Assembly: GCA_951802425.1 (NCBI GenBank)
Contig: OX637800.1
Location: forward strand, 372,001 to 436,000
Length of the DNA: 64,000 nt
Direction: 5' to 3'
Source: Clavaria fumosa
Lineage: Eukaryota > Basidiomycota > Agaricomycetes > Agaricales > Clavariaceae
Both the position numbers and the translations under genes were made by a program. Positions 52,801 through 63,999 of this stretch are shown here, piece by piece; the stretch's first letter is position 1, and each line of letters opens with the position of its first letter. The notes under the pieces were generated by a model. That model was not told where the DNA came from, did not search any database, and saw only the letters and a list, made by a program, of their open reading frames with translations.

Positions 52801-53960
52801 ACCGGTGGCTCCGACAGCGGCGTGTCATCTATCAGCGTCGTGTCGTTATTCGCAACTGTATGTGTGAAACAGGAGGTGAGGTAAGTGCGGGTCAAAAAAA
52901 CAAAAACAAAGCGACAAAAAAAAAGCGCATACATTGCTTCAAAAACGCCTTGACACGATCATCCTTCCCCGCCCGATCATACGCCAGCTTCCGCGCGCAC
53001 CGCGAGCTCGATGAGCCGCAGGTCCTTGCGCCGCGCAGCCTCGTGCAGCAGCGCAGTCCCCGCGTCGTCGTCGAGGTACGCCAGTTGCACGAAGCGCGCG
53101 CGCGGCGAGCGCAGCAGGTCCAGCAGCGCCCCCGCGGGCGGAGCGTCCCCCGCGGAGTGCACGTACGTCCGCAGCAGCGAGCGGTAGCACGCGTTCAGGA
53201 ACGCGCGCGAGTCTGTCCGCCACCCCCCAGCGCCAGAGTCAGCCAGAGTCAGCCAAAGGGAGGACACGGGGTTCCCTCCGAGGTTCCGCACCAGGGAAGG
53301 GAAGTGGGGGGGGGATGAGAAACGACGCCACGCACCGTCGATGGCCTTGACGACGTCCCTGCCCTTCGCCACCTCTCTGCACGTCTTGCCGCTGCTGTCG
53401 CGGAGCGAGTCGTCGATGTCGGCTTGCTCGAACAGGACGTTGACCACAGCCACGCGGCCGAGCATCGCCGCCAGGTGCAGCGCGGTCGTCCCCGACCCGG
53501 GCGGGTGCACGCCGTTGGGCGATATCGCGCGGTGCGAAAGGAGCAGCGCGACCGTCTCGCCTGATGAGCGCGACCGATGAGCTTTTGGCCCGGGGAGGTG
53601 GGAGGGGGGGGATGAGAGTGAGAGAAAGGGGGGGCACAGACGCACCGGAAGCACAGCGGATCGCGAGGTGCAGCGCCGCCGCGCCGACGTCGTTCTGGGC
53701 CACATACGAGCTGCGGCGGTCCTTCCCGATCTCGATGAGGAACGGGTGGATGAGCGCGGGGTCGCCTGGGCCCGGCGCAGCGCAGCGTCAGCTCCGGGGA
53801 CGGCATGGCGTCGAGAGGGTGTGAGGGAGAGGGAGAGGGAGGGGACCCACCGCTGCGGAGGTCCATCCAAACTGCTCAGCCACCGCATGGACAATGCGTC
53901 AGACGTGTTGCCTTGCTCTGTACTGGCCTCCCAGCGGAGTGTAGCGGTCCCAGTCTGATT
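49813..53960 (-). CDS. Oxysterol-binding protein, OSH1/OSH2-type (ankyrin, PH, FFAT, ORD)
   Basis: A lipid-transfer protein acting at ER membrane contact sites. Minus-strand order: ankyrin repeats (~53850-52980: GAAALHLAIRCASG, GTTALHLAAMLGRVAVVNVL, GTALLHEAARRKDLRLIELA); PH domain (~52850-52650: PPVLKGYLNKYTNVARGYST, RWFVLEDGVLSC); a Ser-rich and coiled-coil linker (~52350-51560, LEREAQILKAWEESLQVVV); an exact FFAT motif EFFDAIE (51521-51501) in an acidic context; and the ligand-binding ORD (PFAGYQNLRQHLS, then EQVSHHPPISACCAES at ~50880, KSFEIEPTGVAHTDLLLPEK, LWRNSEKPMTPFNLSPFAIT, LPPTDCRLRPDQRAFELG-like). Introns interrupt it about seven times. Near 49950 a frame change (GGGGAACGG) separates ETDGDTGE from the expected tail WSPSRVENELEYWVERTRVF, so this copy may encode an altered C-terminus. 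The first exon is not resolved. Confidence 0.8.
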
Positions 53961-54322
53961 TGATATGGTATCGCTGCAGCTGAAGGAGAGTCCAAAGAAA
54001 ATTTGGTTGTAAGAACAGTCAGGGCCACAGCCCGGAGGGCTTGGCCACGCTAAGATCTGCCCGGTAGTTAATACCCGGCTTGCAAATGAAAACATGAACG
54101 CCGAAGGCTTCAAGTAGCTCCTCTCTTGCGAAGAGATGCGGATCAACAACTGCCCACATATCGTGTGTAGTGAGGCTACATACGAGAAGCCGGGCCATAG
54201 AAGGCAAGCGGGGTTGTCACCTTTCCATGAGACTCATTACTCACTCGTCTGTATCAGGAAGAGTACCGATTTGACCTCCCTGCTCAACCCCCAGTTGAGG
54301 CCCCGTCGACGTTGACAACATT
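53961..54322. other. Spacer, no confident gene
   Basis: Possible 5' region of the oxysterol-binding gene. A minus-strand frame (54207-54019) has no domain. CTCGTCTGTATCAGG near 54243 gives no recognisable product. Confidence 0.3.
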
Positions 54323-54329
54323 GTGACGA

Positions 54330-55010
54330 CAGCTGTGGTTGCGATCCAGAACGCAACTACAGGCACGATGGAGGTCATTGGAGCAAGCTCTACCACGCAG
54401 CAGGAGGCAAACGGAGATGTCCAGATGGATTCTGTGCCCACTGAACAGCAACAAGCGCAGCAAATGGAATCGCTACCACCTCTTTTCGATATGGACCTCG
54501 AGCGCATGCATGTGGATTTGTACAGGGGCAAACACCTGACTCCCCGGGACTTCTTGGACGACATCCACAAGATCGTGCACAATACGGCGGCGCGACAGCA
54601 TGAGGATCCCGACCGCTTGTACAAGGCTCAGGCGATGCTAACCGCTGCGGAGGTCAGCATTCATGACTTTGACCCTCACCTGAAATTAGAGTGCGAACGC
54701 ATGTCTGGAAGGGAGAGGAAGGGAAGAGAAGAGAAGATAGGAAGAAGCTCAAACACCACGAAAAGGCCAAAGCCTCGGAAGGAAGCGCCCCGAATGGCGC
54801 GACATACGCGCCAGGTCCTCGAAGGAGCGCGCGGAATAATGGTTAGTAGTTAGAGTTGGGCATCACTGATCCTCTCAAGCTCGAGAGGCGACTTAAGAGA
54901 CAACGGGCTGATGAAGCGAGTGCGGAGGTAGTCACCTCAGAGGGGGAGCACAGCGATGCGAGGACGGCCAAGAGGTCTAGAGTTGGCAGTGAAGAGGTCA
55001 ATTTCTGAGT
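54330..55010 (+). pseudogene. Yta7/ATAD2-like bromodomain-region fragment
   Basis: Starting in VVAIQNATTGTMEVIGASST, the sequence contains LPPLFDMDLERMHVDLYRGK, HLTPRDFLDDIHKIVHNTAA and DPDRLYKAQAMLTAAEVSIH, DFDPHLKLECERM, which resembles the bromodomain and following helix of fungal Yta7/ATAD2 chromatin ATPases. A basic/acidic tail continues with frame changes to about 55005. The AAA ATPase modules expected upstream are missing, so this is a 3' fragment of the parent gene. Assigned from remembered family pattern; moderate certainty. Confidence 0.5.
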
Positions 55011-55435
55011 ACCGTGGGTGAGCCCCTCCGACGACCTATGGCTGCGTATCAATAACCTCACAACTTCTCCCCTGCCTCTAGGGCCTCCCTGTAACGTCTC
55101 CTTTCTATGAGCCACTCCACGTGGTCCCCGTCATCTTGGACCTCACCATGAGTACACCCTTCGGACTGCATAACTCGGTTGGTCGTCACTTTCATCTGCT
55201 GCACACCAAACGTAGTCTCCGCAGCTCCATTTCTGGTAGCCCACGAGAGAGCATAGGTTGGGTGTTCCCTTCTCCAGTGCTGGAGATGATTTCAAGCTCG
55301 GGTTTTTCAGCCGCAGGTCGACGAGGATTGCATGCCGCTTGCACTCCCAGCGCACCCCACATTCCTCCCTCTTCCTCTCCTCTTCCTCTCCCTTTCCACT
55401 TGCACGCTTCCAGGACTCCTGCTGATCCCTCTTGG
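55011..55435. other. Convergent spacer
   Basis: A CT-rich tract at 55355-55425 lies downstream of the NTPase-nuclease gene. No gene is supported on either strand. Confidence 0.35.
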
Positions 55436-57544
55436 TCACCTCCTTCCAATTGCCCCCATCCCCTCCGACAGACGTGCCCCCTTAGATTTATGTCCATCCT
55501 CGCTCCCCTCCTCTTCTTCCGTCGAGCTGCGCACTTTCCGCTTGGGGGCTTTCAGATCTCCTGCTGATTCTTCTTGGTCATCCACTTCCAACCCCATTTC
55601 CATTGCCCGCACTTCCTTACGTGGATGGACCATCGTAAATTCAACTGCTACCCTCGAGGAAAACAGCATTAGCTCCTGCAGTTCAATACGTTGTGGAAAT
55701 GGACTTCGGAGGAGTTGGCTATCATCTGGCATGATGAAAATAAAGCGCCACTTGTCGCGTGTCGGAAGCTGGACACATTTTGCGAGCAAAGAGATGAGCC
55801 CATCATTGATACCATGTGTCTTGCCGCCAGCGAATTGGAAGAAATAGATATATCCATCATGCAGGATGAATGAGTCGAGGGCTACTTCATTGGTCTTCGT
55901 TGGTATGTAGTAAACATCCGGCAAGAGGTGAAGTCCCTCGAGTTCGTTATCGAAATACTGGAAAACGCTAGAAGGGCGTATTTGGAGGGTAATAATGTTG
56001 CGCAAGGCTTCTAGGTGTTTTCTCTCCAAGTTATCATTGGTTAGGGGGTAATGGCTCATGTGCCACCGAGGCTGACGCTTCTTCCCGCTTTTCCCATCAA
56101 TCCGAACCATCGGTAAAAGCTCGATTGAAATTTGGGATTGAAACTTGCTTTGGCAATATGCCTCGAAAATGCAGCCTGACATACCCCTGGAAGACGGTGT
56201 GGCAGCGAAAGTTTTGTATGCCCGAATTTGCTTTTTTTGCTCGAGGTTCCGTAAATAGAGGGCTAGTTTGGATGCAATAAAATCGGTGATGGGTGTGACC
56301 TGCACCTTGGATATGACGTTGGTTGGATCCATGCGCCTGACCAGGCATAACTTATGCGAGGCGGCATTCATGGTGAGATCCCCGCTCGCCTCGACCAAGT
56401 CCTCGAGGCCTTTCAGCGATAAGTTCCTCAAAGCCCGAAGAACCTCGGCCTGATAAGCTTCTAGTCCTCCAAGTTCAGATAATTTGTCGATACATAGACG
56501 AGGGATGGGCCCAAATTGGTCATAGATCTCATAAATACGATCGAAGTTGAGGTCACCGCCCGACAGTATTAATGGTGCGCTGCCCACGTCGGAACCATTA
56601 GCTCGACAAGTATGCTATAGGATAAACAACTCACGCAAAACGAATTTCTCTTTTCGTCCATGGGTTCATAACGACAACGACTCGTCTCAACGTTTTTTCC
56701 AAACGACGCCACCGCTCCTCTGCAGGGGAGGAGGAGAAGATGGGAGAGATGCATGTCCCGTGGGCAACGAGATGTTCTGGAACTCCATTTTTGGCCTCAT
56801 CGGAGTCTACCAAGGTCCAGACGAAGGTCCTGAAGTAAGACGGCGGGAAATCGCGGGGTTGCTTATAGACACCTTCTTCAACGAATAAATAACAATCTGA
56901 ATCTCGATACCAGATAACTGGTTTCTTTTCGGCAAGGCGGCGGCGAAGCGCATAAAAAATCCAAACACTCTTTCCTATAGGAATTACATTAGTCGTTGTC
57001 CAATGAAGCAATGAAACGACTCACCGATGCCTGGTTGTCCCGTGAGGACAGCACCTGGTGCCTTACCTTGATTCCGTGCCAAGTCCGCATGGTAATCTTC
57101 GAGAAAATTATATATCCGTATGTAGTCGGCTCGGACCCAAATCTTCGAGTATTCAAGGCCGTCGATGCCAATGTTGAGGACATAGCAACCCGGAATAATG
57201 TCATCGTCATCGTTATCGCCCTCGTCCGTTCTCTCATCCTCACCCATGCGCTCATCTGCATGCCGACCTTCGTCTCCGACTCCACCTCCTATCGTGGGAA
57301 TGGGCAACTGAGCATTGCGCCACTCTTGCTCCTCGTCAGCCATGCTTTTGCCCCAGAATTTCGCATGCAGCAGCGCGAGGGGCTCATCGTTGCAAAGCTT
57401 CGGCCATGGTGATAGGCGTTCTGGAAGGAAGACGACAGAGGAAAAACGTGATCCTGGCTCCTGTGGTAGGGGCATCACGATGAGAAAGAGCAAGATGAAC
57501 ATCACGAACCAAGCCGAACCCCGGCGCCTCCGTGCAAAATCCAT
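55436..57544 (-). CDS. Crinkler/RHS-type P-loop NTPase with a PD-(D/E)XK-like C-terminal domain
   Basis: Three exons on the minus strand splice cleanly: exon 1 57544-57025, intron 57024-56975 (GTGAGT...TATAG), exon 2 56974-56635, intron 56634-56580 (GTGAGT...GGCAG), exon 3 56579-55436: 667 codons, no internal stop. The N-terminus has a hydrophobic segment (AWFVMFILLFLIVMPL), so an upstream-start or membrane-anchored form and a shorter form from MADEEQEW (~57341) are both possible. An acidic linker follows. The NTPase core reads APGAVLTGQPGIGKSVWIFY (Walker A across intron 1), KKPVIWYRDSDCYLF and TFVWTLVDSDEAKNGVP (probable Walker B). A helical region and a C-terminal domain follow with NEVALDSFILHDGYIYFFQF, AGGKTHG, the D...(Q)xK layout of Crinkler/RHS nuclease tails. 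A basic/acidic tail follows (KAPKRKVRSSTEEEEG). Related proteins act as secreted or intragenomic-conflict effectors. Confidence 0.7.
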
Positions 57545-58454
57545 TCAAGAACTCCGGTGTTGAAATTTTGGTTTGATATGCCATTATATCTTTTGAGGAC
57601 CGTATATGAAAGCGAATTTGCGAAGGGCACCAACGACAGTGGAGGAAAACCAATTTGGTGTGACACCACGTCTGTATGTTGATTAATCCCTCCGCTACTC
57701 ATTCCTCACAACAGGGACCTGGCCGAGCTGAGTTTAAAATATTAAATGTTGTCGGGCCTCGTTGTTTACTTTGTACGTGTTTGGAAATCTTCATTATTAG
57801 GTGCGTTCGTGTGTGTGTTTGTGTACTCCTGCGTGTCGTCATTGGTGGAGATGAATAGCTGGTTTGTGTTTGTGTACTTCTGCATGTCGTCGTGGGCAAT
57901 GACTGTGTAATGTCACCTGATATTCCCACCTAAGGTTCCCACAGTTCGTTGGGACCGGACCGGCAATCCCTGCCTCCTGCCTCCTGCCTGCCAACACGGG
58001 GTTGTTTGTAAATGTTGTGACCTCCCACTACATCACTGACTCAAAAGTTGCGACAAAGTTGCAGGCTTCCACAGGCATTTTTAAGCTTAGGTTTAGTGAA
58101 GCAAAATGATCACAGATTTAGTTTGAGTAAATTGTCCAAGACAGAATTTCCAATTTTTGCCTCAATATTTAAATACAAGAATTGGTGGTGTAATATAAAT
58201 TAATTGAGGTCAAAATTTACAATTCTGCCTGGGACAATCTGTTTAAAATAATTCTAGGATTGTTTTATCTCACTAGAATGAATTTTCAAACTCAATAGAG
58301 AGGCCAGAAAGGTGAAAATGATGAGTACAATACTAAATTGCATATATTGGGTGAGATAAAAATTGTAAAAATATTCTGATTGCTGGGGAATATGGACAAC
58401 ATACATAGGAACAATATCTCTCACTAAAGCTAAGCTCAAAAGTGACTGAGGCAA
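57545..58454. other. Intergenic region with a short direct repeat
   Basis: Contains the upstream region of the NTPase-nuclease gene. A ~28-bp unit (GTTTGTGTACTCCTGCGTGTCGTC, 57819-57842) recurs with changes at 57869-57892. From 58030 on it is AT-rich with no coding signal. A plus-strand stretch near 57932-57968 resembles the ends of the MITE at 25498. Confidence 0.4.
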
Positions 58455-58912
58455 AGTTATCGCCTTCACCAACACACTAACTCAACACTGTCGTGACCAC
58501 CCACAACCCTCTCAACAACACCTCTTTCTTTCACCTTGTCTTTTTCCTTTCTTATGCTTTATTGGTCAACTTTGCAACCTTCTCAGCATTACCTATTTCT
58601 CCCACCTTGTCTATTTCTCTTTTTAAGCTTTGTCAGTCAACCTCATGACCTTCTCAGCAACATCTCCTTTCTCCCAACTCATCTTTTTCCCTTCCACACT
58701 TTGTCTACTGACTTCACAACCTTTCCAGTGATGTCTCCCTTCTCCCTACTTGTCTATTTCTGTTCTTACACCCTTTCAGACATCTTCGCAACCTTCTGGG
58801 ACCAAGCATTCTTGACTGTGCTCAACAGTTGATTGGTCTTAGTGAGTTTCCAGGATTGGTCACCAACAAGTTGACTTGTGGCATTACTTATGAGACAGGA
58901 CAGGCCCTAACA
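58455..58912 (+). repeat. Truncated 5' LTR of element G2 copy 2
   Basis: Matches the last ~458 bp of the LTRs at 60215-61691 and 7104-8527, from AAAGTTATCGCCTTCACC to the terminal GGACAGGCCCTAACA. The first kilobase is absent. It contains the ~70-bp degenerate tandem units (CAACCTTCTCAGC..). Confidence 0.85.
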
Positions 58913-58964
58913 TAATATCAAGTCTCCCCCTTGCCCCACCACTCAACACCTGGATAACCCTATT

Positions 58965-61900
58965 ATGTCTACCAGTCACACTCCTCCCCAACCCATTACT
59001 CACCCTTTCAAACCCACACAGGCAGCCGCACGATTACTCCAATGGCCTTGGAGATGACCTGTGAGCCACCCACCACCATTCAAGAGCAACCAGCATCCAT
59101 CGTTCAATTGCAACCTGAGGAACCCGCCCAAATTACTCCCAGCCACCCTTCGTCATCGCAAGAAGAAGCCAAATCCCTCATGGAACAGCTTGGCTACCTA
59201 CACTTCAATTGTCCCTGCCTCTGTACTTACCAGATTCTAAACAACACTTGCCACCAGTACAAAACAGGTACCCTTGACAAAGAGTTGGCGTATCTCATAG
59301 AGACCACAAGCCTCTATGAGGCCTTGGTACGATTAATGGACGAATTCCACACAGAACCACAGAACCGATTGTATGAGAGTCAGTGGCAGTATCTAGGGCC
59401 TACTGATTGTGGAGTTCTGACTCGCCCAGACCTAGATACTTCCTCGCGACCTTTGAGATCAGCCCCGCCAACCAGGGGACCCCAGGATATCACTCTGCTT
59501 TTCTAGGTCACAGCACAATCTTTGCAGAATTTTGTGAATCCTGCCGCACCTGATGAGCAACCAGCCATCATTTCTAGGATCCCTAGATATACTGCCCCTG
59601 CAGTAGCTGGCCCACTTGGATGCAACCGGCAACTGCTCTGAGCAGGGCACTCCCTTGCGACCCTGTAGGAACTGAAGTGACCTTCCAACCTGCCCCCTGT
59701 ATGGAGATTCTGGTCAACCCCTTCTGTATTCCACAATCAGAATCACAAACAGTACCTCCAATGGAGACACAACCAACACATCGTGTCCCATCTCAGGTTG
59801 AAGCCCTGCAGGCCCCTCTGGTTCCCCCCATATCTTTGCATGTTGCCACCACACTTTGAAACGAGGCCCCTGGTACCCACCATCACCAAGCCCCTCCTGC
59901 CGAAGTACCATCAACTCAAGACACCCTTGTCCGAGAATTCAAGCTTGAGAGTAGATGTCCCGAGCCTTTCAATGGTCATGACCAGCACAAATGAAAACCT
60001 TTCGTCATGGAATGCCTCATGACTTTCTTTGCAAAACCCATAACCTTCCAAGGGGATCACAAGAAGGTTACTTTCACAGCCTCTTACCTCATGGACACTG
60101 TGCAGAGCCACTACACTTCCCTCCTTCAGTTTAATCCCAACCACCCAGCCTTGCACTTGTGGGAAGGATTCATCTGCAAGTTTGGAGGAATGTTTGGAGT
60201 GGTAAACATGCAGATGTCAGGACCCATTCATTTTTCCTTGCCCAAACTGACTCTATCGACACTTATGAACCTCCCAATGGCCTTCTATAACCTCGTGAGC
60301 CCCCTTATACACTTCCGGAAGCCTCTCCGACCTTCCCCACTCTTACATGACACTCATGACCACCAGGCTGTACTTGCGATGCCCTTCCCTAACGCACCTT
60401 ATGCATACTCACCACTTGAACCCACCATATCAACATGCGACATGCAGTTCTACAATCTCTTCATTTGGCATGTGACCCACCATGTGACACCACCAGTGCT
60501 ACCAGTGTCACTGGCATTATCAGTGTCACCAGTGCTACCACCATTACCAGTGCTACTACCATTACCGGCACTACCAGCATTACCCACATGACCTCCTGCC
60601 CAAGGTCACCTGTGTCACTATCATCACCCATGTGACTGCTCTTATGACCTCATGACCTTAACACTCAAATGTGCCACCAATGGTCAGCTGCATATACCCT
60701 TCAAATTATGCTCCCCTTCCTCTCCTCAGTCATCTATAACTACGTTACATATGATCCGAAGACTCCCCCATAGTTATAGTTATTTAACCAGGTCACGACC
60801 CATGACTGGTCATCTTCGCAACCTTACTTATGCATTCCTAACCCCTCGCAACCTTAGTAGAACATGCACACAGTCATTCCCTGACTAGTTATACCCCCTA
60901 CTACTATAGTCTCATTGCCTGGCAACCTCTGTACTTTTCCTTTTCCCTTTTACTTCTTGTACACACATATATAAAGTCTTGCATGTAATTACGGTATGCT
61001 AGACTTGATATTGACACACTTTGGTTTAAGCTTGAGGCTATTATGCCCTTTGAGCTTGGAACCACAGCAATTGATAGGTCTTGTCTCACTTGGTGACCTC
61101 GACAATACCAAGACACACTCTGCTTTATTCTAACTCATTCTCCACACTCGTATAAACTCGCACACCTAAGTATTTCCTTTACTTCATCTTGGTGCTGATT
61201 CCTTGAACCCTACAGGTTCTCTTGTTGGTTGGCAAGTTATCGCCTTCACCAACACACTATTTGACACTGTCATGACCACCCACGACCCTCTCAGCAACAT
61301 CTCTTTCTTTCACCTCATCTTTTTCCTTCTTATGCTTCATTGGTTGACTTTGTGACCTTCTCAGTGTTATCCATTTCTCCCACCTTGTCAATTTCCTTTC
61401 TTACATTTCGTTGGTCAACTTTTCAACCTTCTCAATGACCTCTCCTCTCTCTCAACTTGTCTTCTTCCCTTTCTACACTTGGTCTACCAACTTTGCAACC
61501 TTTCCAGCAACATCTTCCCCCTCTCTACTTGTTTCTCCTCATTCTCACATCTTCCCAGATGTCTTCGCAACCTTCCGGGACTGAGCATTTTTGACTGTGC
61601 TCAACAGTTGATTGGTCCTAGCAAGTTTCCAGGATCGGTCACCAACAAGTCAACTTGTGGCATTACTTATGAGACAGGACAAGCCCTAACAGCAGATTGA
61701 GGCAGACCAGAACCTCTGTAGGTTGCAGATGGGTGAAAACAAGCAGTTTTCAAACCATATCATCTGCTTTGAGCCCTTCACCTTCGAATCTAATTGGAAC
61801 TCAGCTGCCCTGCAATCAGAACTGTACTGTTTGATGTCCATGCGCAATAAGGAGGCTATGAAAGTCATCCTGTGACCCACAACATACCAGGAACTTCGAG

Positions 61901-62440
61901 ATTTGGCCATGCAGATTGACCAGAGGCAGTGGGAATACAAAAGTGAGACCCACTGGACTCAATTCTGCATCAACCCACTGGCCCCTCGTCCTCCTGCCCA
62001 ACCTGGTGGAAACCCCGACCTCTCACCAACGTCGCAATCTTATTCCCCTGCTGGTAACAACCTTACAACGCCCAACCCAGCCGAAGGAGCGCTCGCAACC
62101 CCCTTGCAACCTTCTAATCTACCTCCCCAACCAAATCTGAGTCCGCTGTATGTTCCGCTTAGCGACAAAGAATGAGAACGACGCCATCAGGAAAACCTGT
62201 GCCTGAGATGTGGAAAACCAGGCCATTTCAGTGCTGCGTGCCCTGACTGACAAGTAACAGCATGAGCTGTCTTCACCATGGAAGAAGAAGACTTTGAGGA
62301 AACTTATGAAGTTGCAAAAGAGGTTGAGGAGAATATGGATGACCTGCACAAAGAGTTTAATGAGGAAGCGACTCAGGAGCCCCCAGGGGAACTCTGAGTC
62401 GCAACGAACCAACCCCCATACTCGCGCAGGCCACAATTCA
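58965..62440 (+). pseudogene. gag: Gypsy Gag of element G2 copy 2, split by a solo LTR
   Basis: Gag begins at ATG 58965 (MSTSHTPPQPITHPFKP); a one-base deletion relative to the copy at 7049 shifts frame within 40 bp, and the main frame resumes at MALEMTCEPPTTIQEQPASI (59042). Continuing: LGYLHFNCPCLCTYQILNNT; capsid MECLMTFFAKPITFQGDHKK, FICKFGGMFGVVNMQ (to 60214). It is then interrupted by a 1477-bp solo LTR and resumes at 61697 with EADQNLCRLQMGENKQFSNH, LRDLAMQIDQRQWEYKSETH, and the zinc knuckle CLRCGKPGHFSAAC (~62205). TGA stops again sit at Arg positions. Pol is absent; the homology to copy 1 fades near 62440, just before a minus-strand zinc-cluster gene. Confidence 0.8.
60215..61691 (+). 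mobile_element. Solo LTR (1477 bp) of element G2 inserted in its own family's gag
   Basis: TGTCAGGACCC...GCCCTAACA, flanked by GCAGA at 60210-60214 and 61692-61696; removing it and one GCAGA restores a continuous gag sequence as in copy 1. A TATA box (ACACATATATAAAGTC, ~60962-60977), an ACCAGTGCTACC-type microsatellite (60490-60590) and four ~70-bp tandem units (61262-61560) lie inside. Solo LTRs arise by recombination between the two LTRs of a full element. Confidence 0.95.
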
Positions 62441-62581
62441 TTCCTTTTCATCTCACTTTCCTTGCCTCTCCTTTTTGCGCTTGTTTTCACATTCCAAATT
62501 CACAGACATATATACACAAGAAAAAACACCAAAAAAACAAAAAAAAACTATCTACTACTTGCAAGCTTTTTCTTTCCCCTT
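62441..62581. other. A-rich junction
   Basis: Contains AAAAAACACCAAAAAAACAAAAAAAAAC (62520-62549). It is the junction between the G2 copy and the minus-strand zinc-cluster gene, comparable in position with the poly-T tract at 4588-4620 beside G2 copy 1. Confidence 0.45.
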
Positions 62582-63999
62582 TCACAACCCTTCTGCCCCT
62601 TCCCCACTTGTGACTTTTTCTTTCTCTCCCCCCTTCTCCTCCTCTCCAGCCTCAGGACCCTTCAACTCCATGCCCCATTGGTCCACCCTTGGAATATCCA
62701 ACAATTCCCTCCTCACATGATGCTGCTCTTGCTCTGCCCATTTTTCCACCCACAACAGGAGCTCTTTGGGCAACTTCAGCAAGAGGTCTTCATAGGCAAA
62801 GAAGACTGTCTCCAGTCCTTGTTGTCCATGAAAGCAAGCCTCATGGAGCTCACCGATGGTTGTCACACACTTACTGCACAACTCTAAAAAAAACAATCTT
62901 CAGTTTGTCGCCAAGAATATGAAGACTTGTGATGACTTACCTTTTTCCTGCTCCCTACTCACTGACAGCTCCTCCTCCATTCTTTCTACAGTCATGAACA
63001 CTCCTATAAAACATGGATTAGTTTATACTATACCCGCAACTGTGGAACTTACTGTGTTCTGATTCCTCAGCTTCCTCCAGTCTATGCCAAACCTCCTCCA
63101 GTTCAATCTTTTGATCTAGATAAACATGAAGGATCAGTTAAAACATCACGAAATGAAAATTACCACTTACCTTCCCACTCCCCATGGAGAGCCTCGAACT
63201 CTCTCTCCACTCCTTCAGCCCACACCATTAATTCCGCAACTTTTGCATCCACAGTTTTGGACATGGACATCTGTGACTTCTTCTTCCGATGTCTCCACAG
63301 TTTCGGCGACTTGCCTCTTTGACATTGAAGGGCCAGGTGTCAGTGACTGGGACTTTGTTTGCATCCATTTGCTGCATGTTGGTCATGACGGACTCTCTGG
63401 CGCCAGTATCGCAACTTGCGATGTCCTTATTCGACTCGTGACCTTAGGCGTCACCACCCCCATCGTCTCCGACCCTTCGGTGCACTTCAACGCCTTGTTG
63501 ATCTTCACATCATCCCATCCATACTCATTCTTGACATGCCATTGACAAAATTCCTGGACCCATGAGCATTTCCTGTGGTCCTCCACACACTGATGACACT
63601 TGCCAGCAGTGCTGCACTCACAATGTCTGCCCTTTGTGACACAGTTGTCGCAACCCTGAGATTTAACAATCAGAAGAAATGAATGGGAACGAGAATTACT
63701 ATTACACACCTCTTGCTCCCTTTCGTTCCACTCTTTGTTCTCCTTTACTGATCCGATTTTCCTCCATGACTGCACGAGCTCTGCAGGTGATGGATCTACT
63801 TCACCCATGACATTCTCCATCGCCCCACTTGGGCCTGTGACATCGCCACCATCTCGCTCGTGCCTGCGATGTTTCTTCGTGCCTTCTTGCGGCCCGCTGC
63901 CTCAATTCGAAGATGCGCACATCGTGCCTGTTCAGCCTTTTGATGGGCCAGTGCATCTTCCAAGATCCCCAAGTTGATGCCGGGCTCTGTCTCATTGTA
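62582..63999 (-). CDS. Zinc-cluster / coiled-coil gene, minus strand, 5' end at the window edge
   Basis: Multi-exon on the minus strand. An N-terminal exon (63999-~63711) has NETEPGINLGILEDALAHQK and, in a shifted frame, MENVMGEVDPSPAELVQSWR and ENKEWNEREQE; an intron GTGTGTAATAG...TCTCAG (~63710-63657) leads into GCDNCVTKGRHCECSTAGKC, HQCVEDHRKC, a six-Cys cluster with spacing C-x2-C-x6-C-x7-C-x2-C-x6-C. Then WHVKNEYGWDDVKINKAL, Ser/Thr-rich sequence, and separate downstream exons to ~62582 rich in Glu/Gln (LLWVEKWAEQEQHHVRRELL). A frame change between the first two segments suggests either an extra intron or damage. It has the same overall plan as the ORF at 3552; the function is unknown. 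Confidence 0.45.

Noticed and set aside
57932..57968. Second copy of the MITE at 25498
   Set aside because: Only short end-like words (CCACAGTTCG, GGACCGG, ATCCCT) match, and no target duplication was found.
63126..63545. Plus-strand ORF of 139 codons at the right end
   Set aside because: It is the complement of the minus-strand zinc-cluster gene, which has the Cys spacing and the plausible intron.
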